Assembly: GCA_026874595.1 (NCBI GenBank)
Contig: CM049307.1
Coordinates: 79,894,643 to 79,958,642 of the forward strand
DNA: 64,000 nt
Direction of reading: 5' to 3'
Origin: Sipunculus nudus
Lineage: Eukaryota; Annelida; Sipuncula; Golfingiida; Sipunculidae
In this document: positions 45,604-57,186 of the stretch, piece after piece
Position numbering within the stretch: position 1 is the stretch's first letter
Layout: every line of letters begins with the position of its first letter
Program-made: the position numbers and the translations under genes
The notes under the pieces: generated by a model
Seen by the model: the letters and a program-made list of their open reading frames with translations, nothing else
The model's database searches: none
What the model was told of the DNA's origin: nothing

Positions 45604-46399
45604 AGGAAAGATGAAATAACAGTATATATTGAACAGTAATGGTTCTATACTATAGCATATAGGTTTTTTATCTTTAAAATTAAAGGGTGCTATATATATG
45701 AATGTTGCAGTTCCAATGCCAACTTGTAATTGAATTAACAGTGGACCATAAACTGTGCAAGTTTATCTTGTGAAATTAAAAAGGAAGGACTATAAATGAC
45801 TGGACTACTGTATGCAAGGGCTCTAGAGTAATATACAGCTGTATAAAAGTAGAACAACCTTCAAATTAACAATGAACAAGGAACTCTATTACTGTTCATC
45901 ATTTTTTTTACAGACAAGAGAAAAAATGACTTCGGATAAAAAAAAATGATTGAGTAATTAATATCGAGGAAATAAGTATATATGATATACATTGATATGC
46001 AAGAGGGAATAATGATTTATATGGTTTTTGTTGGTCACAAAAAGTCACATGATAAAACTTTATGAAATATCAGTGCAAGTTTTAAATATCGTGCCTTGAC
46101 AGCTGAAGATGCATTGGTATGTCTTAGATATACATGCATTATCATATCTTTAACTCAACATTGTTTCAGTTGTCACATATATTCGTGTATATAATGATAA
46201 TACTCAAGGAAATAATTCCTTGATCATACTTTATTAAATATTAATTTTCATATATAACAGTATATTATCTCCATCTGTAAAATCAACAATTTTTTCTTAT
46301 ATGCTTAATATGTAACAAATGTTTATTGACTCCATCATATTTTATTTCCATGATTTTCAGCCAAGTTGCACATTCTGATTTCTTAACAGATACAACGCA
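45377..46399. other. AT-rich non-coding stretch
   Basis: (TA)n followed by (GA)n at 45545-45602. No gene recognised. Confidence 0.45.
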
Positions 46400-47091
46400 A
46401 CCCTGGCTCTGCCACCTCAGTATCTGTGGCAGCACAGACGGAAGGACCACATTATTGTAAATGAAACCATATTGTTTATAAAATGATGCTGATGTCAAGA
46501 GAAAATTTATCATAAAATGCTAAAGCTCAGCTTGATCTTGAATATAGTAAGGATGATTTTCATTAAATCTGGTTTCACCAATCTCATAAATAATCAGACA
46601 GATTCTCTTGATTGATAATACATGCTTCAGGCTCATATCTGTAGAGGTAAAAGGACATTGAACTTCTACGACTCCACACATCTCATGATCATACTTTGTG
46701 TTGCACCCAAGAAGGGAATGGTTGGTATAACAACGAACCCCACTTTATGAATATGGACATTCTTTTCAGTGCTGCAGCTTATTTTTTTACCATAAACCAC
46801 TTGTTCTGCTTGACAGGTGTTTCATTTAACATGCTTTTAACTTTTTTTTGTTGTCTGTTAATGAGTCTGTGTAGTTTTGATGCTGTCAACCGGGGTCTCC
46901 TCGCTGATTGGCTTTGATCTGTTTTTTGCACTTCTTCCAGTCTTGCAACATCTTCCTGTGTGAGTGTAAGGTTACCGCAATCAAATGATATTTCCACCGG
47001 CATTGGGATAGTGCACATTTGTGGATATACAGTATTTCCACAGGTCATAACTGTATTATTATTGTTGAGCCGTCATGATGTAGTTAATATG
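46400..47091 (-). pseudogene. YqaJ-type exonuclease relic
   Basis: On the minus strand an acceptor (TTTATTCTGCAG) precedes a frame reading MTCGNTVYPQMC, LTLTQEDVARLEEVQ and RRPRLTASKLHRLI. An A-run near 46785 shifts it to VHIHKVGFVVIPTIPFLGA. It continues in other frames with VVEVQCPFTSTDMS and NENHPYYIQDQAEL (complement of about 46531-46556), then FLLTSASFYKQYGF. R-x-T-A-S-x-x, the E-V-x-C-P strand and H-P-Y-Y-x-Q-x-Q-x-x-L are signatures of YqaJ/lambda-exonuclease nucleases, which are common in invertebrate multi-copy genes. Several frameshifts and stops make it a relic. It lies on the same strand as the MULE relic, separated by a short dispersed repeat. Confidence 0.65.
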
Positions 47092-47225
47092 GTGCCTGCA
47101 GAATAAACAAATCTATAACTAATACATTTACATTGATAAAACATTATACAAAGTTAAAGGTGCCACTTATATGTTTTAATTTTTGTATTTACTTCTTGGT
47201 GCAGTACAGGTTTTATGTTAAAAAT

Positions 47226-47340
47226 AAAACAACTACAGACCAGCTGTGACTTTGAAATGTAGAAGCTTGACCCTGAGGTTGTAAATTTCAGTGCTCCGGA
47301 ATCAAAGTACACCTGTACTAAACGCGAACATGCACCTTGA
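47226..47340 (+). repeat. Dispersed short repeat, copy 3 (partial)
   Basis: ACCAGCTGTGACTTTGAAATG, TTGTAAATTTCAGTGCTCCGG and AAAGTACACCTGTA parallel 38380-38470. It lies between the YqaJ and MULE relics. Confidence 0.5.
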
Positions 47341-47365
47341 TAACTCCGGGGGTTTTTGTCCCAGT

Positions 47366-48540
47366 TTACGCATCATGTTCAGCGCGTATAAACTTTATTT
47401 TTTTTTTATTTATTGAATATAATGCCTCTTCCCCGGATGTTTTTGTTATAAGTTTTGGGTGGTTTGACTGATACGAGTGACGCCATCGCTCTCCAGCATC
47501 TTTTTCATGGAACCGGTCCTCTTTCCTTTGCAGACGGCTAGCGTAAATATGTCTGCAAGGAAGTAAAATTTCCTCTGATTTAATTCTGGAACACCTAATT
47601 GCGTCTAAAATAATATTGGCTGCAGGATTTAATGTTTTGTTTTTATCATTGTCTCCTAGTCTGTATGGTATTTTCATCTCCTGATTAAAGCCTTCATGTT
47701 TGGCAGCCACAGATTTGTGAAGTAACATTAAACCTTTAATGGCTTCAGAAAGTAACATATTTCTTGACAGGATGTCGGATGTCTTTGATCGTTTCATAGT
47801 GAGATTCTATTCTGTTTTTTTTTTTTTGTTGTTTTTTTTTATTGTGGTGTAACCTAGATTAGCATATTCATATGTGAGCTATGCAGCCCATAGCTCTCTG
47901 ATTGAGTGCCAGTTTTTGTTATAAAATGCCATTAATTTTGCTGTGGCTTGTCTTGTCAGGTTTGCAAGCTTTTAAAGCTTCTTCTGTATTTGCATAGTGC
48001 ATACACGAGTTGTCTGAAGGCACATATTATGTTTGACGCACATATTCTGGTGCGTGGTTTTTCTTTATTTCTCAGAAATGAAGCCTGACATGGAATTTTT
48101 CAAATTGAACTGAGGCATTTGGCATACATGACTTGATGCAGGCAATTTCTTTCAGATCTTTATCAACAGTTACTACCTGAACTCTTTGTAGGTTTAAAAT
48201 GTTTTGCAGTTCAGACAGAAGCATTGTATCGGATGACTTTCTTTCGTCAGCCAAAAAACATAAGCAATAGGCTGACCATGACCATGACCATAATCATAGC
48301 CCCTTGTCCATGTAACGAGCCATCGACGGATCATCAAGTTGTTTGGCTATCTTAAAAGGTTGACCATGACTATTACCATTTTCAACGATAACGGTAAATA
48401 AAGGAAGTCACATCTTGTTCGTGCAATAAGTTCAGCCTATAAACATCAGTTCAGGAAACTTGGAAAAAGTTTGCTTCATAATACCTGTTGCGAACTGCAG
48501 GGCCTGAAAATGGTCTTGTTCATCTGTCATGATGGTTGCT
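47366..48540 (-). pseudogene. MULE transposase with SWIM zinc finger (ZSWIM3-like), broken
   Basis: Minus-strand blocks in order: QALQFATGIMKQTFSKFPE, FIG then stop then TYCTNK (the first catalytic Asp of I-D-x-T-Y has become Gly), LPLFTVIVENGNSHGQP, IAYVFLADERKSSD, VVTVDKDLKEIACIKSCMP, FEKFHVRLHF, MAFYNKNWHSIRELW, NRIESHYETIKD, then an intact 143-codon frame with LLLHKSVAAKHEGF-like helix and a SWIM finger (CSRIKSEEILLPCRHIYASR, about 47600-47541), ending near GERWRHSYQ. This is the order in Mutator-like transposases related to ZSWIM1/3. Stops, frameshifts, an A-run at 47816-47830 and a ~75-bp insertion between HGQP and IAYVF show it is dead. Confidence 0.75.
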
Positions 48541-50494
48541 GATGCTTCTTAATCATTGCTCATTGAAAAGAAACCCCCTTATGATACCTACTATCCTGGT
48601 AGGTTATTGTTTAAGTTATTTATCATACCAGTTTTCAGCCAATACTGTTTTCCCATTTCGAGGAAACATCTTCTATTAAATATCACAAAATATTACTAAT
48701 TTCGTAAAGTCCTTACCGCAAGAATACCCATGCATGTTTATATGTTATTCATCTGTAACATCATGTAACAGGTGTGCCGGGGCGCCAAGGAGGGGGTGGG
48801 GGATACATTTTATTTTAGAAATCCCAATAGGGCTCAATAAATGCGGTTTGCCATCTGTTTTTTTTTGTACGTGTGATAGTTAGTCCTGATGTGGCGTACT
48901 TGAAGTCCTCAATGGCTTATTATTAGGCGTACCAGGCCAGGGGCGCATGTTATCATTTAACAATGTGTTTTCAAAACGTGCGCTCCACAGGGAGGGTTTC
49001 GGTAGTGGGTGTCCCTATCCTTATGTATGGGAAATTTATTACATTTCTAGTACATTTATTAGCCTTAAATTCATAACAGATGCTATCAATTATATTAATT
49101 AAGTGAACCACTAATCGACACTACCTAATTAGTACTACCTTGTATCAAGGAGTCCGTTATAGTTAATTACAAGAGTATAAAGCGCATGAACTTCATTGAA
49201 GGCTGACATGCTTGTGTGTCTGTTATGGGGGTATGTAAAAATATAGGTTTGATCAATCAGTTCCTATACTTTAAAAAAATATATAATTGCCAGACCTTGC
49301 ATTTACAACAATTGTAAGTTTCCGTGACGAAGCATGGTTTAATCAGTCAAGCCCCCAAGCGCTAGCAAACTGATGATAACATTACGAAATTATTCGCTCA
49401 GATTTCATCGATATATACCACTGTACGACTCTTCCATAGTTTTAACATACCCATAACGTATCTTGAGCATTTTGAGACGAATTTTTGGTTAAGGTATTCA
49501 ATTTAAATCGTCAATTTGAATTTATTTGTTTACTTTAATTTTATATTACAAATAAAAAACATGTTCGTGGTCAAGATTTTCTGAACACTTTCTGTCTAAA
49601 ACGCACATTTGACATAATTTGGAAGCATTTACTCGGTTGTATTCTATGTTTTGAGCTTCAATTTATCCCTGGCATATTCTGTTAAAATGAGGTCATGAAC
49701 TACATATAATTTTTATGTGTTAAAGTCCTTATCAATGGTCAACAAACTGTTTTTTCATTTTACAAATGTATGATTTTAAAATTTGAATTAATAATAAAAT
49801 GTTAAATATTTGCCTACTTTTGCCATTTAAGTCGTTTCAAACAGATGAAATATACCAAGTTCAACATAAGTTTAAATTGCTGGATTTCGCTTTTTAGCTA
49901 AATAACTACTTTTTATCTTTTAATTTCATCATAAAACGATGAAAATAAAAATGTAATTTTACAAACCTATTTGCAGGCGTTTATGCTGAGTGTAAGAAAA
50001 AAGAATATACACAAATCAGTAAATATATGATTTACCCTGTAAACACATTTCCTCTTGTCAATCAGCTGTTGGAATGCTGAATGTATTAAAGGTGTGAAGT
50101 CCTGATTTTTTCTAGAAGTGACTCAATATTGACAAGGTCATAAATGTATTACAATTTTAACAGTTCTTAATATACATTAAATATATATTGGGTTTCATTT
50201 GTACGCTTAAGTATCATATTTATATTAGTCGGTGGTCCCATAGCATTTTCTCACAGATCCCTTCTGTTGCCACACTTCTGATATGCGCGTTTTCAGTCTT
50301 GAACTGTCATGAATAATGCCAAATGAGGCGGTTACAGCGCCCTCTAGCCCTCTATCACACCACACCAACTTATTCAAGTGTTTTAGTAAACTATATTATC
50401 ACTAGGGGACAATACACGTCATATATTTCTTGAAATTTAACACTGTTGATTTGTTGAGATTATACCAAAAAAAAAACATAAAAACAGAGTGCAG
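48541..50494. other. AT-rich non-coding stretch
   Basis: No gene or repeat recognised. Confidence 0.4.
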
Positions 50495-51148
50495 ATGAGC
50501 AGCCGTGATATATCTCTCTCAATATACAAACCAAAGGAGAGATTTCTCACGCAGTTCCCCATCAGACCACAGCGAGTTCCACAAAAGCGGTCCACCCTGA
50601 TTGCAAAAATCATAAGGAGAGGTAAAGACAATGGTAAATACTTTGTATACTTCACATATCCATCAGGTGTGAGAAAGAAGAGTTGGGTGTCCATAGAAAA
50701 TTTAACCAGCATAACACGGGAGAAGGAGAAATTAAGAAAAGAACAGCCTAAATCCATATTTCTAGAGAAAAGAGGAAGAGAAGAAGACCGTCCGAAGTAT
50801 TATATACGACTGAACTCCTCGACTGGTGTTGCAGGACCTTCCTCCGACCTTGAATCTGGAGAAAGTGACCCAAATGAGACACGATAATCAACTGAACAGT
50901 TTATTACTGGTGTTGAAATTATTATGGATACCAACAAATACGGGGACTGTCAGTTAGATGCAGTAGCTCATCAACTTACCACCTGAAGCAGAAAATTCAA
51001 GGAAATTCTTTCTTCAGATCCTTGTGATCCTTGTGTGGGGAACCATAGGATTGTCTCAGATATTGTGTCTGATCTAGATTTATCAATTATCACTGTCGGC
51101 CATTATCCGGAGGGACTTGGTGATCATTTTGTAAACCTCAGCCAGTGA
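50495..51148 (+). pseudogene. Chromo-like plus OTU-like protein, two in-frame stops
   Basis: One frame stays readable for about 215 codons with only two stops (50885-50887 and one after HQLTT near 50983). The N-terminal part reads RSTLIAKIIRRGKDNGKYFVYF and SWVSIENLTS, like a chromo/Tudor-type beta barrel. A polar linker follows. After the first stop it continues IIMDTNKYGDCQLDAVAHQL, resembling the OTU peptidase Cys block (D-G-x-C-x-x-x-A-x-x-x-Q-L), then ITVGHYPEGLGDHFVNL, resembling its C-terminal His block. OTU peptidases cleave ubiquitin and also occur in mobile elements. The assignment rests on short motifs. Confidence 0.42.
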
Positions 51149-51482
51149 TGGCATGGAAACTAAGCTAAGTAGTGTGTGTATTTGATTCCCATAGAGTCGT
51201 GTGCTGGGATATATTTTGGTGTGGTCGACTTCCCGGCTTTCATGTCGTGTACATCGCATTCCTGTCATAGTGTGCCACAAGGAGAGGCACGTCTGTATCA
51301 ACGTATAAAATGCTAAGAAACGTCACGAAACATCAACAATCCCATACCAACCCCTAAGGACATGATATTTAAATTCTGTAAAAAAACACATACATACTAA
51401 GGAATTATCGAAGCCTCGCAAAAAAGACCTCGTCGTACCCTAAATAAAAACGACCTTTGTCCTAGACTGTATAGCTGGTAAT

Positions 51483-52018
51483 GCTTGTAAGAGCACAGGC
51501 GCTTGAATTGCAATTAGTGTAGAATTCGGTTGATTTTTTTTATTTTTCTAGGTCATTTCCTTATAACTATTATTTATCTGACATTTTCCTAGCTTTTTTC
51601 GCTCTGTATGGTCTTTCTCTTAATTATTTACTTATTATATGTGATAGGCAGGCAAGAAGCCCCCATCGTCAGGTCCGACAGCAATGGCATAACAACTGAG
51701 GACGCGCCTTATGATTGGTTATGTCTACTACAGGAGTCTTCAGATGGTGACACCGCTGACGTAACAATGGTTCAGCCAATCACGCATGTACTTCAAATTT
51801 AGCCTGAAACCGATGTGCCAATGGCTGTCGGGCCTAACAACGGGGATTTCTTGCCTGCCTATCCAAAAATTAAAGTAAATAATAAAGAGATGGACCATAT
51901 GGTGTGAAAACGCTAGAAAATGTCAGATAAGTAATAGTTATTAGGAAATGTAACAAATTTAATCGAAATCTACACTAATAGCAATTCAAGAGCCTGTGTT
52001 AAGAGTTGCCGGGAAGCC
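51483..52018. mobile_element. Foldback element with ~200-bp inverted arms
   Basis: 51483-51690 matches the reverse complement of 51808-52018 over most of its length. Shared blocks include GCTTGAATTGCAATTAGTGTAG, ATTTATCTGACATTTTC, GATAGGCAGGCAAGAAGCCCC and GGTCCGACAGCAATGGCA, each with small differences in the other arm. About 115 bp separate the arms. A transcript would form a long hairpin. No protein is encoded, and no target duplication was defined. Confidence 0.8.
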
Positions 52019-53479
52019 GATTTTGTTCACATGACTATTATGCTACACCTGTTACAGGTACTTCCACTTGCTAGTAAACTAAAGTATGGCTCTTTGACCA
52101 TCGCACATTACCAGTGAGGGCCCAGCGCTCTATACGCCTATCAAGGCATGGATTAATATCATATTTTACACACTGTATAGTGACGGCATGCCAAGTCTAC
52201 CTTTGTCGAGTAACATGGCCGTTTCTTTAACAGATCATGGCGAACATCATTTTGCTCAAACGCACTAAGCTGACCTTTAACGCCGCACTGGCGACACCTG
52301 CTGATGTTTCTTCGGGTCCACTGATTCTATATGAATGCTGATCACTAAAAAAATTACAAAATTCAGATGTTATTTTGGGTATTCAATTGAATCTTGATTA
52401 TATAAATTTATATACATGAAAAAAGTCTGCAACATGCATATAAATATGCATTTAAACATAAAGGAAATTCATGTGAATGGTTTATTGTATCATCTTACTG
52501 AGAAGTCGGGGATAATATTGTTCGGATACATCATTGAAGACACACTTTGTGAGCCATGATCTTTACCATGAGAGACCTTGACCTTGAATAGGTTCATTCT
52601 GTCTGTCTGTCTGTATGTCAGTTCATTTTTAACTAAGGAGTTCTTTCATGATTTTCACTACACTCACTATAACTTTTTATCAATATATTGGCTGTCTCGA
52701 CAAAATGTTGAGCAAGTATGTATGGCAAGGATCAACATAGTCTTATTACATTATTTATTTGGGTACAACACTTGTTTCAATAGTCAGGGTCATGATGTTT
52801 TGTTATTTATTCTATCACGATTGTGTCAGAGTTCCTGGGTAAATGAATGTTTACAAAAGTCGGTACATTTAGCTGAAAGTCTTATAAATATGTCATAATG
52901 TCATAAAACCATTCAAAATCTAGATAATATTATTTGTTTATCAGATTTCTTTATCATCGGCAATACCTGTATTATACCTTGGTAAGCTGCAAAATCATAA
53001 GCCATAAGTTGAATAGATAACAGCATAATACTGGTTTATATTCTTGTGCACAAAGCAAACTCTACAAGTGGCTATTGTCTGAACCTCTGATAGGCAGTTG
53101 ATCAATGCAAAGCAAACGTTTGATAATGTCAACTCTTCTTAAGTGAGTTTGAGGTCCATTTCAGGTGTAAATTAAAGTTAATGCACATACAAAGTAAAAC
53201 TTGAGTGATATAACTTTTACATGTATTTACATTAGATTTGAAAGAAATGTTAACATTTTTGTATAGAGATATATATTAAAACTCAATCTTAGTGACAGTA
53301 AAGGCATCGAGATGGATTTGTAGAGTTAGTTGCTGGTAAAGTAAATCATGTTCTCAGTCTAAAATGTCTCTTAATGTACATGTATTTACATTTACTGGTG
53401 AAATTAATGAGGATATCATATAAATCATTTCTCTGCCATCGTCTGATACCCTCATAATTTTGATTTACTCAAGTGACTG
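52019..53479. other. Non-coding stretch
   Basis: A short CTGT run at 52600-52616. No gene recognised. Confidence 0.4.
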
Positions 53480-54095
53480 GTAAAGCCCAAACCAGACTAA
53501 AGCCCAAAACACACTAACGCGCGCGCGCGGGTCAAGCGTCAAATTCGGAAAAAGTCGCTCCATTCTATTTTTCAATGACAAATCAGACTAACGCGCGGGT
53601 CAAGCGTCAGCTATCGCCCCTGGAGCGATTTTTTATGCGTGACGCGCCTTGCCGCGTGGGGATCCCTCATAATAATACCCATAATTAAATAGAGGGTTTC
53701 CCTCCCCAGCATTCACATCCTATATTAAACTGCGGGTGAAACATTTGTTATAATTTATTGAACTATTATGATTGATTTGTATCTGGAGAGAAAACGTGCA
53801 ACAAAGCAACGCAGATATATAAATATCATTGAGAATAGTGATCGAGGTCTGTCATATTAAGAACATGTTTGGTCACAAACAACAGATACATATATATATA
53901 TATACAATTAATCCAATGCTGATTATAAAAATTAATATTTTTACAAAGATTAAAAAAAATACATTAGATGCTTGGTTAATACCATCCAATCTGACGCGTG
54001 TCGCGCGCGTTGTAGCCGCGTTAGTATGTTTTGAATTAGTCGCGACTTGACGCGCAATAGACTGTGTTGGCTTAACGCGGGCGTCACGCGTTGTT
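53480..54095. mobile_element. CpG-rich MITE-like element
   Basis: The left end has ACACACTAACGCGCG and GGGTCAAGCGTC, repeated at 53500-53542 and 53583-53611. The right end, read on the minus strand, gives ACATACTAACGCGGC and GCGCGTCAAG in related order. The GC-rich ends enclose AT-rich DNA including (AT)n at 53890-53905, typical of a MITE. Terminal repeats are diverged and the boundaries are approximate. Confidence 0.45.
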
Positions 54096-54169
54096 ATAAT
54101 CAAATTATAACATAAGATGTCAAGGCAAGCCTTAATTACATTCCAGGGACCTTTCATGATGGACATCCC

Positions 54170-54307
54170 TCACTGGGTGAGCATATCAAGGTCTGTGTCT
54201 TCCAAGCTTTTAAGAACATTTTCCACATTTGTGCTGGATTGCACAATTGCCTCATCTTTAATGTAATGAATGCTTAACCTTGTTTTTTCAATAATAGGTT
54301 TACACAT
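54170..54307 (-). CDS. Possible short coding exon, unrecognised
   Basis: The minus strand reads 45 codons from ATG (54307) to TGA (54172-54170): MCKPIIEKTRLSIHYIKDE, then STNVENVLKSLEDTDLDML. Composition is protein-like, but it is short, with no clear splice signals or known family. Confidence 0.2.
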   Translation of the reverse strand: MCKPIIEKTRLSIHYIKDEAIVQSSTNVENVLKSLEDTDLDMLTQ

Positions 54308-54875
54308 TGAAAATGTTCATATGCTATGAGAGTGAGTTAATGAAAATACCTGGACATGTATACACAGATGGATGAAGGACATTGCACAAAAATTTAGGTT
54401 AAAGTCCACCCTCCTCTCCCTAAACATTAATTAGTGCATCATTTAATTTATATCATTACAGCTACCCTTTCCATAACGGAAAAAAATCACCTGAGGTCTG
54501 ATACACCTCTGCCTTGCTACAGTCCTCAAAATTCATTACCACTTATTATTATAAATATTGTTGTGTGAAGTATATAGGCATAATATAAAAAAAATGCTTA
54601 TTGGTATAGTTAACCATGAATAAAAGCATACATTAATATAATTTATTTTAATACAAAAAAATAGGATGTGTGTAAGATAAAAAAGTTTAAATCTTTATCT
54701 GTGTGTAGGGTAAATTGAAAACAAAATTTTAATTCACACATAATTAAGCATTCATATACGGTGCCGTATACGGCGATTTCAGAATGTCCAGCGCCGTAAC
54801 CCTCCCCCCCCCCCCCCACCTTCACGGATTTCACCCATGTTATGTAATATTTCAAGAAAAGCTTACAGCCATGTG

Positions 54876-54940
<65 letters not shown>

Positions 54941-55050
54941 ATGAAGAATGAATTTACAAATTATATAAGACCATTTATTTATATACATAACAATACACAT
55001 ATTCAAAGCAGGAAACAAAGAGGTGCATGATATTCATCCTATACTTGCGC

Positions 55051-55091
<41 letters not shown>

Positions 55092-55251
55092 AAACATACG
55101 ATTATATTTGATGGTATATCTTAAATCAATCCTATTATCCTTGTTTTTATCCTTGACAGTATCAAATGCCTTGGAAAAATCCTGTATTCCTTTATCCGTG
55201 AGGCACATGTGGAAGATCGAAGTTTTGTGAGCTAAAAAAATTAAATGCTAA
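54308..55251. other. AT-rich non-coding stretch with (TA)n
   Basis: Poly-C at 54804-54817 and (TA)n at 54881-54940 and 55055-55088. A 28-base scrap of LINE motif (DFSKAFDTV, minus strand) lies at 55157-55184. Confidence 0.5.
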
Positions 55252-55283
55252 ATGTCACTGTGGAACCATAGACATAGAAAGAG

Positions 55284-55400
55284 ATGGACTGCCAACTTGC
55301 CCGTTACGTCACACATGTTGCGTCGCGCATGCGCGAATCAAAAGAGGGGATGTTCACTTCCGGCGGGACGACTTGTCAGTGGGAACCGGCAGGTAGGCGA
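55284..55400 (+). promoter_or_regulatory. Candidate CpG-rich promoter (NRF-1 and ETS motifs)
   Basis: In an AT-rich neighbourhood, CGCGCATGCGCG (full NRF-1 consensus) is followed about 30 bp later by CACTTCCGGCGG (ETS/GABP consensus) and then CAG|GTAGGC, a usable splice donor. This combination is typical of animal housekeeping core promoters. No coding exon can be linked to it inside the window. Confidence 0.35.
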
Positions 55401-57186
55401 ATATTCGCGAATTTTCTTAGAAAACATACTTATCAGAACTTTCATACAAATCATTTAAAAAACTTAGGTCTTAGCTTTTGTATAAGAAAACATTACATAG
55501 ATAATCCGAATTTGACCTGTATATTATTTTACACAGGCATTAGCAAGTCAATCTGTCGTCCGTCGCGTGAACGCCTGACAGTTGGCACGATGTCAGCTGG
55601 ACAGGAGAGAAATGTAGACATAATCGCGAAAAATCAGGTGGACAGGGGTACAGAAAACACTTGTATTTACCTGCATTTAACTTGAATTGGCCATTTATTG
55701 TTTTATGCATGTGACATCTTCATTACATAAAGTATAATCATCATGTCATCCATCCATATACACACATACCTTGTCAAGACAGTTGGTGAGAGATTCTATT
55801 GTTGCTCATTTATTTATTAACATTTACAGAAAAAAATACCCAGAATGGTTTCCTGGTGTGAAGCAAACATAGCTGGTGGCGAGTCATGCAGTGTGTCGAC
55901 TGCCTATATTTGCTCAAGACACTTGAGGACAACTACTTTGTTACAAGTAATTATGATGTCTGTGTCATGGGTAAGCAAAATATAAACACTACATACAAGG
56001 AAAACATATAAAACCTCAGCGTTCCCTGAAGAAGGTAATTTTTGGAGTTACATTATTTTCAGGGGAAATGATAATTTTCCAGTACAATGAGCATGTGCAA
56101 GGTTTTCTATTCAGACATTACTTAGTACTGCAGAAACCAGCATAATGACCATACAGTACATAATAAGCATATATTCAACTTCAGGACTGTAGTTTGTTGA
56201 TGCAACATCATGTGAACAGATACTTGTCAGCTACATAACGCACAAACATGGGCGTCAATATAGGGGTTTGGGGGTAAATATGCCCCCTCCCCATTTTTTT
56301 GGCAATAGGGATGGTCAATGTAATTATAAAGTAATCATGCAGATTATCAGATATTTCAGTAAGCAATCCATATCCAGGAACTTTCCAGGAATACAAGGCA
56401 TGATCCTAGTCATATGGAGACTGCACTGTCCTGGCCATCCATCCTATTGCCTCAATATTGCTGCTCAACACATCTATGCAATCTCAACATTAAGCTATGA
56501 GTGAGGCATTTACAACAAAGAATACATGTTGAAATAAAAAGTATTAATTACATCCCTGTGGGTTATGTCATCATTTCCACTTCTTTGAACAACAATATTA
56601 GCATACACTGTTCACGAGTGCATGTAAGTCCATAACATTTCAAACATTTTTCACAAAAGCCTCCCATATAATCACAAATTTGTATTAAAACCAATACAAT
56701 GCAAAAAAAAAAAAAACAATAAATATAAAAAATATTTAAAGAATACACACATATATATTCCAGGTTTAATTAAAATGATAAATAGAATTTAAATTTGACA
56801 GAAACACGACAACGTCCTGGAAATGTTTCTAAAGGTTGTTTCGATCAAATGTTTTATGTTTCATGTTTAAATTGACCAACTTTTACATGTTCCATTGATA
56901 AAAAATTTCATCTGGATTATGTATCTCTTAGACTTACAAAATTTATTATGTAATATATTTAATTGATTCCAACATTTATTTTATATTTCATGACCAGAAT
57001 GAACATTTTACAAATTGAAATTTTTCCCCGATATGTTCATGCTGTAAAATGAAACCCATTTCAATTCAAGTTTTAAAATGTTATTTCTGTAATTTCTTAA
57101 CCTGTGTTTTGTTACAGAATGTAAATGTTGTGTTGTTAGAGGTTCTGAGGAGATTGCTGCTTTTTCGTGACGTTTCTTAGCATTTT
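55401..57186. other. Non-coding stretch
   Basis: ORFs up to 133 codons around 55284-55685 lack recognisable content. No repeat identified. Confidence 0.35.

Noticed and set aside
55284-55685. 133-codon plus-strand gene
   Set aside because: No recognisable domain. It starts in CpG-rich promoter-like DNA and runs into AT-rich sequence with no splice logic after the possible donor.
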